From contig JAPEVC010000081.1 in NCBI GenBank assembly GCA_027946555.1, positions 62,001 through 126,000 on the forward strand: 64,000 bases of DNA, read 5' to 3'. Under the pieces are notes generated by a model, which was given only the letters and a program-made list of their open reading frames with translations, searched no databases and had not been told where the DNA came from. A program made the position numbers and the translations under genes. Source of the stretch: Gnomoniopsis sp. IMI 355080 (lineage: Eukaryota; Ascomycota; Sordariomycetes; Diaporthales; Gnomoniaceae). Below, piece after piece: positions 11,324-23,719 of this stretch (within the stretch, counting starts at the first letter, position 1; each line of letters begins with the position of its first letter).

Positions 11324-14067
11324 ATGTCCAAGGTCAAATCCTACACGCCTAGCTGGCTGTGCAAACCAGCTCCTGGACACGCCCTTTTTCAGGCCACATC
11401 CGAAGATATCAGAACGTCCGTCTTTTCTTCGAAGAGAAGAGCCAGGCCAGGTCCGCGTCGCACAATCGCGCGACGCGGAACAGAGGTGTTTGTTGCAGTC
11501 AACAAAGAGATTCGATGGGGCGACTTGGTGTACTTGAAGCAGGTTTGGGAAAAGAAGGCCGGAGGCGTGAGGGTGAAGAGAGAGGATTCAACGAGCTCTT
11601 TCTCCATCTACGATGACGCGCAGCCGAGTGTTGAAGGGGGTCAGGGCTACAGGGTGAGTGCACAAGTCGGCGATTTCAATCGCAATCGATCCCATACTGA
11701 CAGTGCTTGCAGGTCATTAAAACACCAGTGGCCGACGAGATTCGACAGCTTGTGATATCGCCCCAGTCAAATTACCTTGCCATTCTCACTACGCATACGG
11801 TACACATCTGTGTCCTTCCAGACTCCTCCCACCTGACCACCGGAGACTCCGAACCGATCAAGCCCAAGTTCTTCACTTTGGGACCAACAACACATGTCAC
11901 ATCCAGGTCTGCGGTCATGTCCGCGCTGTGGCATCCCCTTGGTGTAAGGAGCTCCTCTATCGTCACGGTAACCGAGGATGCCGTGGTGCGCGTGTGGGAG
12001 ATCTCTGCCTCGGACAGGTGGTCCTTCGACGCACCCACGCTGGCTATCGACTTGAAGAAGCTCGCCAATGGGACAACCTTGGATCAGGATTTCTCAACTT
12101 CTACTGCGTCAACGAATCGAGGTTACTCCGCCGACATGTTCGACATGGAGGTGGCGGCAGCATCTTTTGCTGTCAGGGGCTCTGGGCTGTGGGCTTCAAT
12201 GACACTGTATATCGCCATGAGAGGCGGCGACATATACGCGCTCTGTCCACTTCTTCCTCGACTTTGGGCTCCCCCACCAACTCTCATTCCTTCTCTATCC
12301 GTCTCCATTGTTGCCAAAGTTGCTGCCATTGAAGACGATCCGAATGTTTCTCCCGAGGACAAGCTGTTAGCGCAACAACAACTTGACTGGATAACGGACA
12401 TAGATAATCAGGAGCCGAAAATCGTTCAAGACACCCTCGCTGACCAACCTATCGAAGTTTTCAAGGGTCCGACACGCCCGGGCCTGATACCACGACTTCA
12501 GGGGCCATTCGACCTTGAAATGTCGCCGGACGAGGATGAGCAAGACGATCTTGATATTGAGCTTTCGGACATCTACGTCATTGGCAGAAAGATGGAGACC
12601 GAAGAGCTCATGGGGGAAGAGGATGAGCTCTTGATGCTTGACGAGAATGAGCAACAGGGCTTGTCCTTGTCTGTCATTTGCCTTTTGTCAACCAGCGGAC
12701 AGGTGAGGATCTGTTTGGATATGGACGGTGTTGAAGCAAGGTGGCTCCCACCTAAGTTCAAGACCAAAGGCGCTACGTTCTCCTCTGATTTCCTCGAACT
12801 ACCTTCTCTGCTCACCTTTGAGACTCTTGATGCTATTCCTCCGGCTGAGGTGACGGGTGAATGCTGGCCGACGTTCAGCGACGACGTCACCTCCCGATAC
12901 TCATTCTTTATCACGTATAACACCGGTATTACGCAGGTCTCTCTTGCTCCCTGGATTTTCAGGCTAGAGGGTGAGCTGAGCACAGAAGCCCCAGCTGGCT
13001 CGGATATGAGAGTCAATTTGATCGCCCAAGCAAGATCAGAAGTTGAGAGGATCTACGCGGAGCCTGCGCACGGCAACTCTCTAGCTGCTTCAGTTGCATT
13101 CACTGACCCGGACCTCGGCTACTTTCTCATCTCAGCAACACCCACCGACCCGGTTGCCCTGATATTCGACATGCCAGAAGATGACTTCCTTCCAGTGAAG
13201 CCGGCCGCATCCCCGACGCCTTTCCCTGAGCAGACCCGTGAGCAGACTACTGCTGCTTTGGAAGTCTTCTACACGCCCAGGCCCGCGTTCCAAACGCCCC
13301 TCACGTTCGATAAGCCATCTGAAATTCCCCAGCTACGACAGAGGCTGCTCACAAGCAAGCACGCGGCTTTGATGGGACAGCCGGTCCGCCTAATACCTGA
13401 CGCTTTGAAGATCTTCTCGAATGTGCATCAAATCCTTAGTACGGAAACATTACAGTTGAACGAGGCAGTAGCGGAGTTGTTTCGCAGGTGTGATACCTTC
13501 CGCTCAGAACTTAAGGATCAGGTGGAGAAGGCCAATGAGTTGAAAATCCGGATCGATCACATCACAGGTGCGGATGAAGAGGGCGGCGAATCCGACGAAT
13601 CCCGGCTCACTCAGGCCCTGGCAGCCCGAAGACAGAAGCAAGAGGAGCTCATGCAGCGATTCGAAAATCTCAAGAGAAAAGCCCAGAAAAAGACATCTAG
13701 GGAACTCAGTGACAAGGAGAAGGCGTGGGCTCAGGAAGTCAAGATGTACGACCTGAACTTGTCACAGCGTGCCAAGAATGACACAGATCCCAAGAGAGGA
13801 TCGACTAAGTCCCAACAGCCGTTGAAGCGATTTGAGGAAATCAAGAACCTTACGAGCGAGTTAGTCGATCAGGTGGCTGAGGTTCGCGGCGAGGAAGTGA
13901 CGACAGATGGGGGCCGAGAACAGAGCCTCGGTGCGTCTGTCGCGAGTCTCAAGGTTCCGGCGGAGATCAGGAAAGCGAAGGTCGCACAGGTCATGGCTCT
14001 TTTGGACAGGGAGACACAGCTTTTCGACGCCCTCCAAGGCAGGCTGGAACGTTTATCGGTTGGATGA
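11324..14067 (+). CDS. NUP82: Nucleoporin Nup82 / Nup88 family
   Basis: Two exons (11324-11653, 11713-14067; 59-nt intron) give 894 residues. The first two thirds read like a beta-propeller: repeated strands such as IRQLVISPQSNYLAILTTHT, MSALWHPLG, SIVTVTEDAVVRVWE, SLSVICLLSTSGQVRICL. The last third (from about 590) is charged and helical (KDQVEKANELKIRID, RQKQEELMQRFENLKRK) and likely forms coiled coils. This domain order and length fit Nup82/Nup88, which anchors the mRNA export platform on the cytoplasmic face of the nuclear pore. An acidic insert (SPDEDEQDDLDIELSD) lies within the propeller region. The intron joins YR to VIKTPVADEIRQL in phase. Assignment rests on architecture and remembered family features. 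Confidence 0.85.
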
Positions 14068-15285
14068 GGACCTCTAATATACAGGGCTATCCCACCAATC
14101 GGGTAGGGAAGTGGAGCGGAGCCCATAATGATACCACAATGATACTGATCCGCATCAGCCAACTTCCAAATTTGTTTTGAATTCTGGGCAAATGGCGACC
14201 CTCAACTCGTTCTCACTTACACCCCAATGGATTACTGGATGTATCTCTATACTCGGGCGTCCTTCCTGATCATACGACCGAGACTCAACCCCAGTTTCCT
14301 TTCAAGTATCCGTGACAAGAGTCATAAGTCTTATAGTGACATTCACATGCGGATTGAGGCTCTTCAGTATTGCTGGAGCCTGATCGCGATTGCTGAGAGA
14401 CACAAAGCCTCATTGTCTCTGCATGGTCGTCACGACTGGCGCCATTCAAGATTCCAGATAGTCGTGGGCATACCACTGGTGAGGTGAGGTGACAGCGCAG
14501 CGCTCATCCGTGTGCTTCTCTGTTTCGCTGTGATACGGCTGCACAGCATCCTTGGCTCAGTTTCCCGTTCTTGTGTGTCCACGGACGTTTCTCCAATCTG
14601 CTGTGTTCTTCCTGGTTACGTATCACCATCCGAGGCTTAGTGGCTTACTGAGACTGTCGGTACTGACTGGACGGCGGTAGGCTGTGAGGTCGTGACGTGA
14701 CCGGGCAATCTATCTGTCTCACCCGGCTGCACTCTTCGACACACCGTGAGAAGGGTTGGTTGCAGTGCAACCTGCGGCAGCTTTCGTGTGCATTTTGCTG
14801 GGTTCTGGGCGCTAGCATGGTGTATTACACCTTACCGGTCGTATTCGCTGCTTTTCACAGCCGTATTGGCTCCTTGTACACAGTAAGGGTATAACAAGGC
14901 TCGAATGGCAGAGTGGTGGCAGACCGAAGGTACATGTGGATGCAGGGTGAGGTCTTGTGTACTGGTTTTTTCAGACTCCTGCAGCATGTTGTTTGCTTCA
15001 CTCTCTTCCACAGCTCACAGCCTGCCATTTGCTTAAGGCTCCCCCATGCTGACCGTGCTACCAAGCCGCATATACTCTCTACTCGAAGTGTATAAAGGCT
15101 GGCAGATATAACAATGTGCTTCTTGCCCTTTTGCCTTCTTCTGATGTGCCTCAATCGGATGTTCTCCTTCAGTCCTGCCCGTTGCCTCTACCCTCATGAC
15201 CATCCTGCGCCCATCCAGCAGCGTCTTCTCTCAAGCCTCACCTTCCTTGGTACACCATACCAGCACAACCTCCAAACCGTCAACA
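14068..15285. other. Intergenic, 1.2 kb
   Basis: No gene is seen. The last 150 bases are C/T-rich, as in a 5' leader for the gene starting at 15286. Confidence 0.45.
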
Positions 15286-17038
15286 ATGGCTACTGAAGGA
15301 TTCGAGAGCCTCGCCGGGCTGCGAAAGCAGGTTATAGGTAAGATAAACCATGTGGCCCCCTCCCCCTCACTCGTGTAACCTCTTATGCAGGAACTGAGTT
15401 CACCTGATTGATTTCGCTTGCTAACTCGATCGTCACCGCCTCATAGAGAACTGCTATTTCTTCAACCCTTCATCCGGAGAGATCAGCCTCATCATTACTC
15501 ACGAGCCCATTGGCACGTACAAAGCCATCGTTCTCGCCGAGACCAGACGCCGCCGCGATGTCCTTCTCTCGTCGGACAGCTTTGAGACCGTGATTAAATC
15601 TCTCGAGCATCTATTCATCAAGTCCACGGATGCTGTGCAACAATACATAGCCGCCAATGAATTCCGCAGGTTGCCTTCCGTGGTCGACGACGATGATGCC
15701 GTCTCCTCTGTCTCTTCGTACGCCGACGAGCACGACAAGGACCGCCTCGCCGACTCCAGTCTCAGCTTGGAGTCGGAGCTCGAGTCTGCCTATGAGAGCC
15801 TCAGTGAGGATGACGACGGCACCGTTGGCCATTCTAGGGTCAGGACAGGAGGTCGCCCCCGTTCTTATGATGTCCGCACTGTGAGACGAGCATCACGTTC
15901 ACGCTCGCGCTCACGCTCGCGGGGCTGTGACCGTGCCGTGGATTACCGCAAGGCGCCGCCACCTCCTCCGTCACGTTTCCCCGTGCACCGCAGTCGAGCA
16001 GTCGACCCTCCACGGCCCTACGCTGGGCCAGCTGGGTTGAATGACTCTGGCAATACGCGATTTCCCACGCTCCCATTGCAGATGCCACCGATGCCTGGGC
16101 AGGGATTTATGGCTTTCAGAGGGTCATCAGATCCTCGCTCTGCTGAATCCCGCATGAATAGCGCCTTTACGACTAATGATCAACAACGACTACATGCTAT
16201 TCAGCAGCAACGCGAGGAAGTAAAGCGTGTCTTACAGGAAGGGCAGAGGATGGGTCCAGGATTCATCAACCCGGATGACAAGTCATATCTGCCTCCGGGC
16301 GCCACGCTACCTCTGCGGTCTGGCCACCCGTCGGAGCCAGGGTCTTGGCCGCCGCTGTACAGGACCAACGACCCTCGCTCTTACACGGTGCCGTCCGTCG
16401 CAGCGCGGTCCCCGCCTATGCCTCCTCAGAACCCCATGCCTTCTCATAAAACCCCGAAGAAGACCATGCCCGAGCCAGGGACGACGAGACCGCCGCCAAT
16501 GATGCATCCCTCCGCGTCCACCTCGTCGCTCGCCTCGTCGACCACTTCGTCCGTGGTCTCGTCATCTGTTTCATCCGCCCCGACCATTACTGCCAGTCCC
16601 AGTAAGCCGCCAGAGTATTCGCCTGCCTTGCCTGCAGGCAGCATCGACTACAGGCTCGTCATCAAGACTCCCTGCCCATCCGGCGTCGAGGTCTCAAACA
16701 ACCTCGGTCGTTGGTCAGGATGGCAGGAGCACCGCATCCTTGCGCGGACGCCGCCCACAAGGAAGGACATGAGCGTTGTTGCACTGAGGTATGTCCAGCA
16801 GAACCTGCCTCACGTGAAGAACGGGATCACAGGCCCTTTGCGTGCCATGGTGACCCGCGCTGTGTTCAGTGCTGGCAAGGGCCGTGAAGAGAGTTACGAT
16901 CTAGCTGCGTATCCTGAGTCGGATTTTTCTAAGCTGTGTGAGATTATGAAGAGGTCTGGGGACGACGACGACAGGGGCGGCTTGTCGCAGGTGACTGGGT
17001 GGCCTCTGTTCGAGGTTATGGTGAGTTTGGTGAAGTGA
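15286..17038 (+). CDS. Unrecognised Ser/Pro-rich protein
   Basis: Two exons (15286-15337, 15447-17038) give 547 residues; I do not recognise the family. The N-terminal 110 residues look folded (VIENCYFFNPSSGEISLIIT, TVIKSLEHLFIKSTDAVQQY). Then comes an acidic stretch, an RS run (SRSRSRSRSRG), a Pro run (KAPPPPPSRF), and a long Pro/Ser-rich low-complexity middle. The C-terminal 130 residues again look ordered (SIDYRLVIKTPCPSGVEVSN, RYVQQNLPHVKNGITGPLRA). The end is uncertain. A donor GTGAGT at 17021 and an acceptor at 17083-17085 would remove 65 nt and continue in phase as WEKYADLF to a stop at 17187, giving a longer tail. The RS run and proline motifs suggest a scaffold or nuclear role, but that is a guess. 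Confidence 0.75.
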
Positions 17039-17617
17039 CTGCTCGAAGTGAACGAGTGATGACTTGGCTTTCTTGATGCTTGAAGTGGGAGAAATACGCG
17101 GACCTCTTTTCTTTCACGTCACACAGCTTCTCAGTGTTCTCTTATTCGAAATCTTTACGCGTTCCTCTCATAGTCCACCCTTTGTAATTTTACCCAACGG
17201 GCCAAGTAGTTTCCCTGTTCATGTTGTTCCTTTTTCTTTTTTTCTTTTCCTTGCAAAATAACCTGCAACGATCACAAGTCAGCATCGTGTACAGATTGAA
17301 GATGCTCCGCGAGCATCGCGATGCACCAGATATTACCTCTATAGCAAAGAAAAGGTAGCTTAGCAGCCTCAATGATTCTGTGCTTCGTCGAATAGCGGCG
17401 AATATCTTGATGTTCTCATTTCATCACGAGATTCCAGACATTCAATCCGAGTGGTTCGCGGTCTCCTTGGTTGCGTGTGGCTGCTCGCCCTACATCGTGA
17501 TGTCAGGTGGCCGAAAGACAAGTCAGCCACCGAGTCGATCTATCAAAGGGTCCTCGATCTTGTTCATGATACTAGAGGATGATGGCATGCAGAAGGGTAT
17601 CGCGCCGGACCTCGCTG

Positions 17618-17643
17618 TTGAGTATGGTGTTTGAGTATGGTGT
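17618..17643 (+). repeat. Two-copy 13-base tandem duplication
   Basis: TTGAGTATGGTGT occurs twice in immediate succession (17618-17630 and 17631-17643). It looks like a recent small slippage or duplication in non-coding DNA. Confidence 0.85.
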
Positions 17644-19046
17644 TCTGGACAGATCATGGTCTATTCTGGTGAAATACTTAGGTAGACATCAAACGGTTCA
17701 TAATGCATTCAAAGCGACACTCGAACAGCTTAGCATTGGAAGCCGCTCTCAAACAACTTCTGTTTACGATTCGAGGACCATCTAGGCTTGTACAGGAGAG
17801 CCATGTTTTTCGAAAGTGCTGCATAAATTACGCCAGTCAGATTCATGAGACAGGTTCCACCGCCATCAAGGACGTGATCCTGGAGGCTGCCCGGTAAGAC
17901 TGGAATGTGGTATACCATCTCCTCTTCGCCATATTCGAGTCCTGGGTACATAGTATTCAACTACTGGGGGACAAAATGATGTCACTATCAGCAGGAAAAG
18001 GGGTGAAAACTGGAGACGATTTGCTTGTAAATGAAGATGTGCCTGCTACCTAGTAAACCTGGGTCGCCGCAAAAAGACAAGACATAAGCGGCCATCACTG
18101 TATTTCATTAATGTACCAAAACAAGAGACATGGAAATGCGATACAGTATAAGGTTATCGACTTTGTGACGCAGCTGGGCAATAGCGTCGATCATGAGGTT
18201 CGCTAATTGGGTCAGTTGTAAATACTGCTTGCTTGGTGGCTTCTTATACCTACCAAAAAGAAAAAGGGAGAAAAAAAAAACCACAGACCAGTTTGGGTCT
18301 CGGTTTCCCAAGCGAACTTTATTATACTTCGTACCTCGACTTGGCCCGGAGAATTAGCACCAAATTCTCCGATTCTTTATCTCAAGGTATATGTATATCC
18401 ATGTGAACTTTGCGATATGCTTCTACCGTAGGACCACGCAGTACACAAGTAGGTAGGTGTGTAAACTATAAGTTGCTGGAGGAGGGGACGGAAACAGGTG
18501 GACCCCTGCGCTAACCAAGGTACCGGACCTTGGGAGAGTCCAACCATGGAAGCCATGGAAGCCAGCCTGTGCCGCACCTTCCAGGGCTAACAGCAGGAGC
18601 TAGGTACCTGGAAGTAAGGTAGTATTCGATGTCAGAAATTGATAAGGTACATTACAGGCAGTACCACGCCGATCTAGTGAGAAGAGCGGATTGCATTTTG
18701 AACACCACGTAGGCACATCTTCAACCTTATTGCCGACATCACCGCCGCACGTCTGCTCCCCAATCCCTTCGCTGGACAACGCCAACATCCTCGGCAGACT
18801 ACCTACGCGTATTTGTTGTATCCACACCGCGAGCCCCTCACGTTCCCGTAGTGCGATGCTGGTCCCTCAGCCATGAGCCGTCACTCCTCGTCGCTACCAT
18901 ACTTTAATGTCGAACACATATGAAGCAATCCGCGCTCGCGGCTTGTACTCGCTTGCGCCTCTTCAACCCCTTTTGACCACCGACTACGCATCCACACCAT
19001 AACGCGGACCACGGCTCCTGGGCATACGTGACGTGACCTTGGCATC

Positions 19047-19070
19047 CCCAGACCCAGACCCAGACCCAGA
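19047..19070 (+). repeat. CCCAGA hexamer, four copies
   Basis: Four perfect CCCAGA units lie about 65 bases before the PIK1 start codon, probably within its 5' leader. Confidence 0.9.
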
Positions 19071-19136
19071 TCTCGACCAACCCAACCCCAAGCCACCACC
19101 GCTTTCCGAGAGCTTCCCGAGAGCTTTCAAGCACCA

Positions 19137-22100
19137 ATGTCGTGGGACCTCCTTCAGAGGTTCTTGGACAGCGAGGTCTTCAACCAGAACCCTTTTCTCT
19201 CCGTCTCTTACCTGACGTATGTCGCCCAATACGCCGAGTCTCCTCGAGGCCTGGTCTGCTTCAGGACCCCCTCCCCCACTAAGCTAGACTTGCCTTTTGG
19301 ATACTGACCAACTGTCTTTGCGCTTAGCCGATATGCCAATCATGTTGGCATACACCATATATTATGCTCGAAGCTCCGCCAGTTCCCCTACGAGGATATC
19401 GAGTTTTTCCGTATGATTAAGAATCTACAATTGCTGGCAATGGGAGGACACTTGGCTGACACAACCTGAGCAGTGCCGCAACTATGCCACCTCATTGTCA
19501 GCGTCGACAACGAGTCGATGGCACTGGAAGAATTCATTCTAGACCTTTGCGAAGAGTCAGTTACTGGCGCCCTGCTGGTACGTCCGACCGCGCTCCTGAA
19601 AACCTGGGCGACCACTTCGCTGACAGAAAACAGACCTATTGGCTTTTCCAGAGCTACGTACACGACCTTGCCTCAAATCCGCAGTCCGAATCGTTTAGAA
19701 CATGTCGTCGAGTCTTTAACAAGGTCCAGAATATTGTCTTTGGTCTGGGAGATGCAGCACGGCATGAAAAGATCAAGGAAAACGCGTTGCCCGTTACCAT
19801 GCTCGCAAGCTTCGTCCTAGCAAGTGTCGCGTTGCCAGGTCTAGCCAGCACCGCTGGTCCCATAGCAGTTGCGCAGGCGCGTAGACCACAACCTATCGAT
19901 AATACGGCGTTGTCAGACACCACCAACCAGCCAAAGATAGCTAGAGCACATACAGTCGCGGCTACGAGTGCGAATAGACCGCGACGTGCGATTAGGGATA
20001 CCGGACGGGTGACAAGTGCGCCAGACCCCAGAGGATCGCCGGAATTGAGAACGCCTACAGAGCCTCAACGAAGGTCGAATCTCCCGCGTTCCCGTCCCAC
20101 ATCCTCTTCCGGATCGACAATAACGTCCCCTGTAAAGGAGGGTAAAAGGCTTCCAAAACATATCGACTTGAATGCCGTCGACGCGCGACTGAGCACCTCC
20201 TCGCTCCCGCTACCAGAGCTGAAGTCTCCGCTACCTCCTCGGCCTCCTACTCCCCAGTCCGCCGGCATACGACCATCGGACATGTCATCAAGTCTGGCAA
20301 GAAGACATTCTCACCACGCGAAGTCGGCTCTCAGCAAGGGCGAGCTCTCAGCAGAACAGAGGGCGAGGATTTTGAGGTCGAATTACTTCAGGTGTCAGAC
20401 ACAGTTTTTGCAAGCTCTGGACGATATTTCCAACAGGCTAGTGGTTGTGCCAAAGCCAGCTCGTCTCAGTGCCCTGCGTGGTGAGCTGGGCATGCTCGCC
20501 CAAGATTTGACGGACGCTGTGGTACTCGTCGACGTTCCCTTAATCTGCCCACCTACATTGACTGATGGCTCTCCGGCTCGGAGCAAGCACCACCGAATTG
20601 TGCGCCTGAATCCCGCTGAAGCCACTGTCCTTAATAGCGCAGAAAAGGTACCGTACCTGCTGATGATTGAGATCCTACGCGACGATTTCACATTTGACCC
20701 CGATTCGCCGGACAACCAGAAATTGCTACCGCAATTGTTGGAGCAGAGCTCGAGGAAACGCATTTTTGACCTATCTGAGGCTGCACGAAAATCCCCGTCA
20801 ATGTCGAGGACGCCCGATTCGGTTCCGGATCCAGCTGTTGACAGTGTCTTCGAGCCTAGCTCAGGCGATCTCGGCAATTCACCGCAGCTGAAACCTGTCG
20901 ACAGCAACTCGTCTAGCAAAACAGCGACTCCGATGAAGCCGGTCCCACAGCGTCTCCCCAGCTTGACAACGACAGCATCGACCACCTCAGACTTGACGCC
21001 CAGGAGTTCGGCAACCTCGACATCGCGCTCTACTAGTCCTAGCGGTCGATCTTTAAGGAAAATGACCATCACTTCTCTGCCACGCAACGCCTCGGTAGAC
21101 CAACCCGATTTCTCGGCGCTTGCCATTCACATGAGGACTGCATCGCAGATGTTGTCGCAACTCGAAGCCACAACCGGGAAAAGGCCCAAGGGGGAAGTAG
21201 CGGCCATTCAAGCCAAGATCATCGCCAGCATGCAGAATTTGGAGGAGCAGAATTTCGATGTGGATGATGGACGCGGGCCGACTTTTGATCAAATCATGGC
21301 TAAAACCTCAGCTGAAAACGTGGTTGCAAGTGTAGAAGATGATGACGAGACTCGACTTGATCCGGCTATCAACGCGAGTGCCGGTGTTGAGCGCATGGAG
21401 AACGACTTCAAAACCGGAGGTTTACAGACGAAAGGGGACCGAGATGATCCCAGCGCTGCCGTCTTTGGGGAGGCTTGGGAGGCAAAGAAAGCGCGCATCC
21501 GGCGTTCCTCGCCGTATGGGTGGATGAAAAATTGGGACCTTGTGAGCGTCATCGTTAAGACAGGCTCGGATCTCAGGCAAGAGGCTTTTGCATGTCAGCT
21601 CATCGACGTGTGCAATAAGATCTGGGTGGATGCCGAGGTGGGCGTTTGGACAAAAGTGATGAGGATCCTCGTGACGGGCGAGTCGTCGGGGCTTATCGAG
21701 ACCATCACGAATGGTGTTTCTCTTCACTCTATTAAACGAAGCCTTACGCTCGCATCTGTTGAGACTGGGCAAAACCCCAGGCGACGGATTGCCACGCTTA
21801 AGGACCACTTTATCAAGGCTTTTGGGGAGCCGGACACCGACGCGTACAAGGCAGGTGTGGATGCTTTCAAGCGATCTCTTGCTGCGTACAGCATTATTGC
21901 ATATGTACTGCAGCTGAAGGACCGACACAACGGAAACATCCTCATTGACAACGAAGGCCACATCATCCATATTGACTTTGGATTTATGTTGTCCAACTCC
22001 CCGGGTAGTGTTGGGTTCGAAGCCGCGCCGTTCAAGCTCACATACGAGTATGTGGAGGTCTTGGGCGGAGTTGGGTCTCCTGAATGGGAGGATTTCAAGA

Positions 22101-22479
22101 AGTTATGCAAGCAAGCTTTTCAAGGTCAGTCAAGATGCTGAACAAGGACGATGACAGGTTGACTGACGACCCTTCTCAGCCCTACGCCGCTCTGCTGACA
22201 ACATTGTCGACCTTGTTACTATGATGGGCAAGGACTCCACTATGCCTTGCTATGCTGCAGGAGTGTCAACAGTGCAGGCAAGCTTAAGGCAGCGTTTCCA
22301 ACTTCAGCTGAGTGCGGATGATGCTGAGCAGTTCGTTGAGACGGACCTTGTTGGGAAAGCCTTCGGCAGCTACTACACTCGACTGTGAGCTTCCCTATCT
22401 ATTCTTGTAGCAATTGGAGATGCTGACCACCTTTGGCAGATATGACACCTTCCAATATAGGACGCAAGGTATCTACTAG
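19137..22479 (+). CDS. PIK1: Phosphatidylinositol 4-kinase, Pik1 type (III beta)
   Basis: Six exons (19137-19216, 19328-19410, 19474-19577, 19634-22124, 22180-22384, 22440-22479) give exactly 1000 residues. It makes PI4P at the Golgi and is needed for secretion. The N-terminal lipid-kinase-unique helical region is spread over the first four exons (RYANHVGIHHILCSKLRQFP, LIVSVDNESMALEEFILDL, YWLFQSYVHDLASNP). A long Ser/Pro-rich linker follows. The kinase domain is C-terminal: SVIVKTGSDLRQEAFACQL, the catalytic DRHNGNIL (Asp about 852), the metal-binding DFGFML (Asp about 870), and the tail YDTFQYRTQGIY that ends Pik1 proteins. The last two short exons are needed to reach that tail; without them the protein would end 80 residues early. 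All junctions keep phase. Confidence 0.95.
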
Positions 22480-23719
22480 TGTTGTTATTTGATCAGTCAA
22501 GCAGCTCACTAAAATTTGGACCAACCACCCATCCTATGCTATACACTATCCTGGTTCACCACCAACTATTCATACCATAAAAGCAAAGCAAGGTGACAGA
22601 CATGAAATCCCATGGCTAGCACCTTTTGACCAAACAGCATTCACATGGCGTTGGGATTATTAGATGTGGTGATATGTCTGGCTATATTGTCAGGCTTGAA
22701 TGCAGGGGAGTTATTGATGCTGAAAGAGCAACATTCTGCTGTATGTATCCAGACAAGCGGAGAATATATATTCATTTAAAAGAGGACTTTTCCCAGACAG
22801 AGCTGGGATTTTCATAGTGATGGACTTCGTTTGTATTACATAACAAGTGACAGCAGAGCTGACTGTAAGTAGATCAAGGTATTCTGCGACAGATTAACAT
22901 ACAAACATGTCCTCCTACTACTTGTCTAATCTTCCTAATTACCATCCTTCTTCATGTTTGTTGTGTTTTGGTTCTGGGCAGTCTTGCTATCCAAGTAGAA
23001 AGACTGGAGTTTTAGTCTGGTTCCATGCCTCTCCAACACAAGAAGGAAAAGGACTCCGGGGCAGGACGAGCCTTTATAGAATGAGAGAAACATTGTATGC
23101 GAAAGCCCACCTAACCATAGGCCCTCCTTCACAATTGAGATCAAGTTCACACGAGGAGTCAATCGTGCAATGGCAAAGATCAGGTGGAGTTAGGATATGA
23201 AGAAGATCAGAGGCTGTCTTTCACAGAGTTGCTGGGCTCTCTGTCTGTTGATGGGAGATTGAGTACAACTATTCAATGTCTGATCCCACTGGTGTAGTCG
23301 TTGAGTTGTCTAGGAGCTTTCACATGGCTCACGCACTTTTCAACATCGTTTCGTTTTCACTTCTTCATCGGTCCCTTCGCTGCAAGTGGAGGTAGCTCAA
23401 GAGGGACTGAAGGTGAATGAAGACACCAGGCAGCAGGCTCAGCAATTTCTCTGGAAGTGATTCCTGATCAAGGGCGTGCCTTCCACATCTCGACTCACCT
23501 GACTGGTCACCCTACCTTTCCTTGCATACTCGACAGGAGCTATCCACTCGATACTCGATTTCAGAGTAAGGGCCCATCCAACTTCAAGACCTTTTGATCA
23601 TTGAGGGCCTGGCAGCTACCGAAAATCGGTTCGATCACACTCTCCTACGCGTCACCCAACACCAACATCGGTACTGCGTCAATCGAACAGAACAGAAGGC
23701 CAATCAACAAACCACCACA
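22480..23719. other. Intergenic, 1.2 kb
   Basis: 3' region of PIK1 and the promoter and leader of the next gene. No gene or clear element is seen. Confidence 0.45.

Larger units (their letters stand above)
17039..19136. other. Intergenic, 2.1 kb
   Basis: No supported gene. It holds T-rich and A-rich tracts (about 17215-17260 and 18262-18282), a 13-base tandem duplication (17618-17643), a CCCAGA repeat (19047-19070) and several TAGGTA/TACCTA motifs between 17.6 and 18.8 kb. The last 150 bases serve as the PIK1 leader. Confidence 0.45.
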
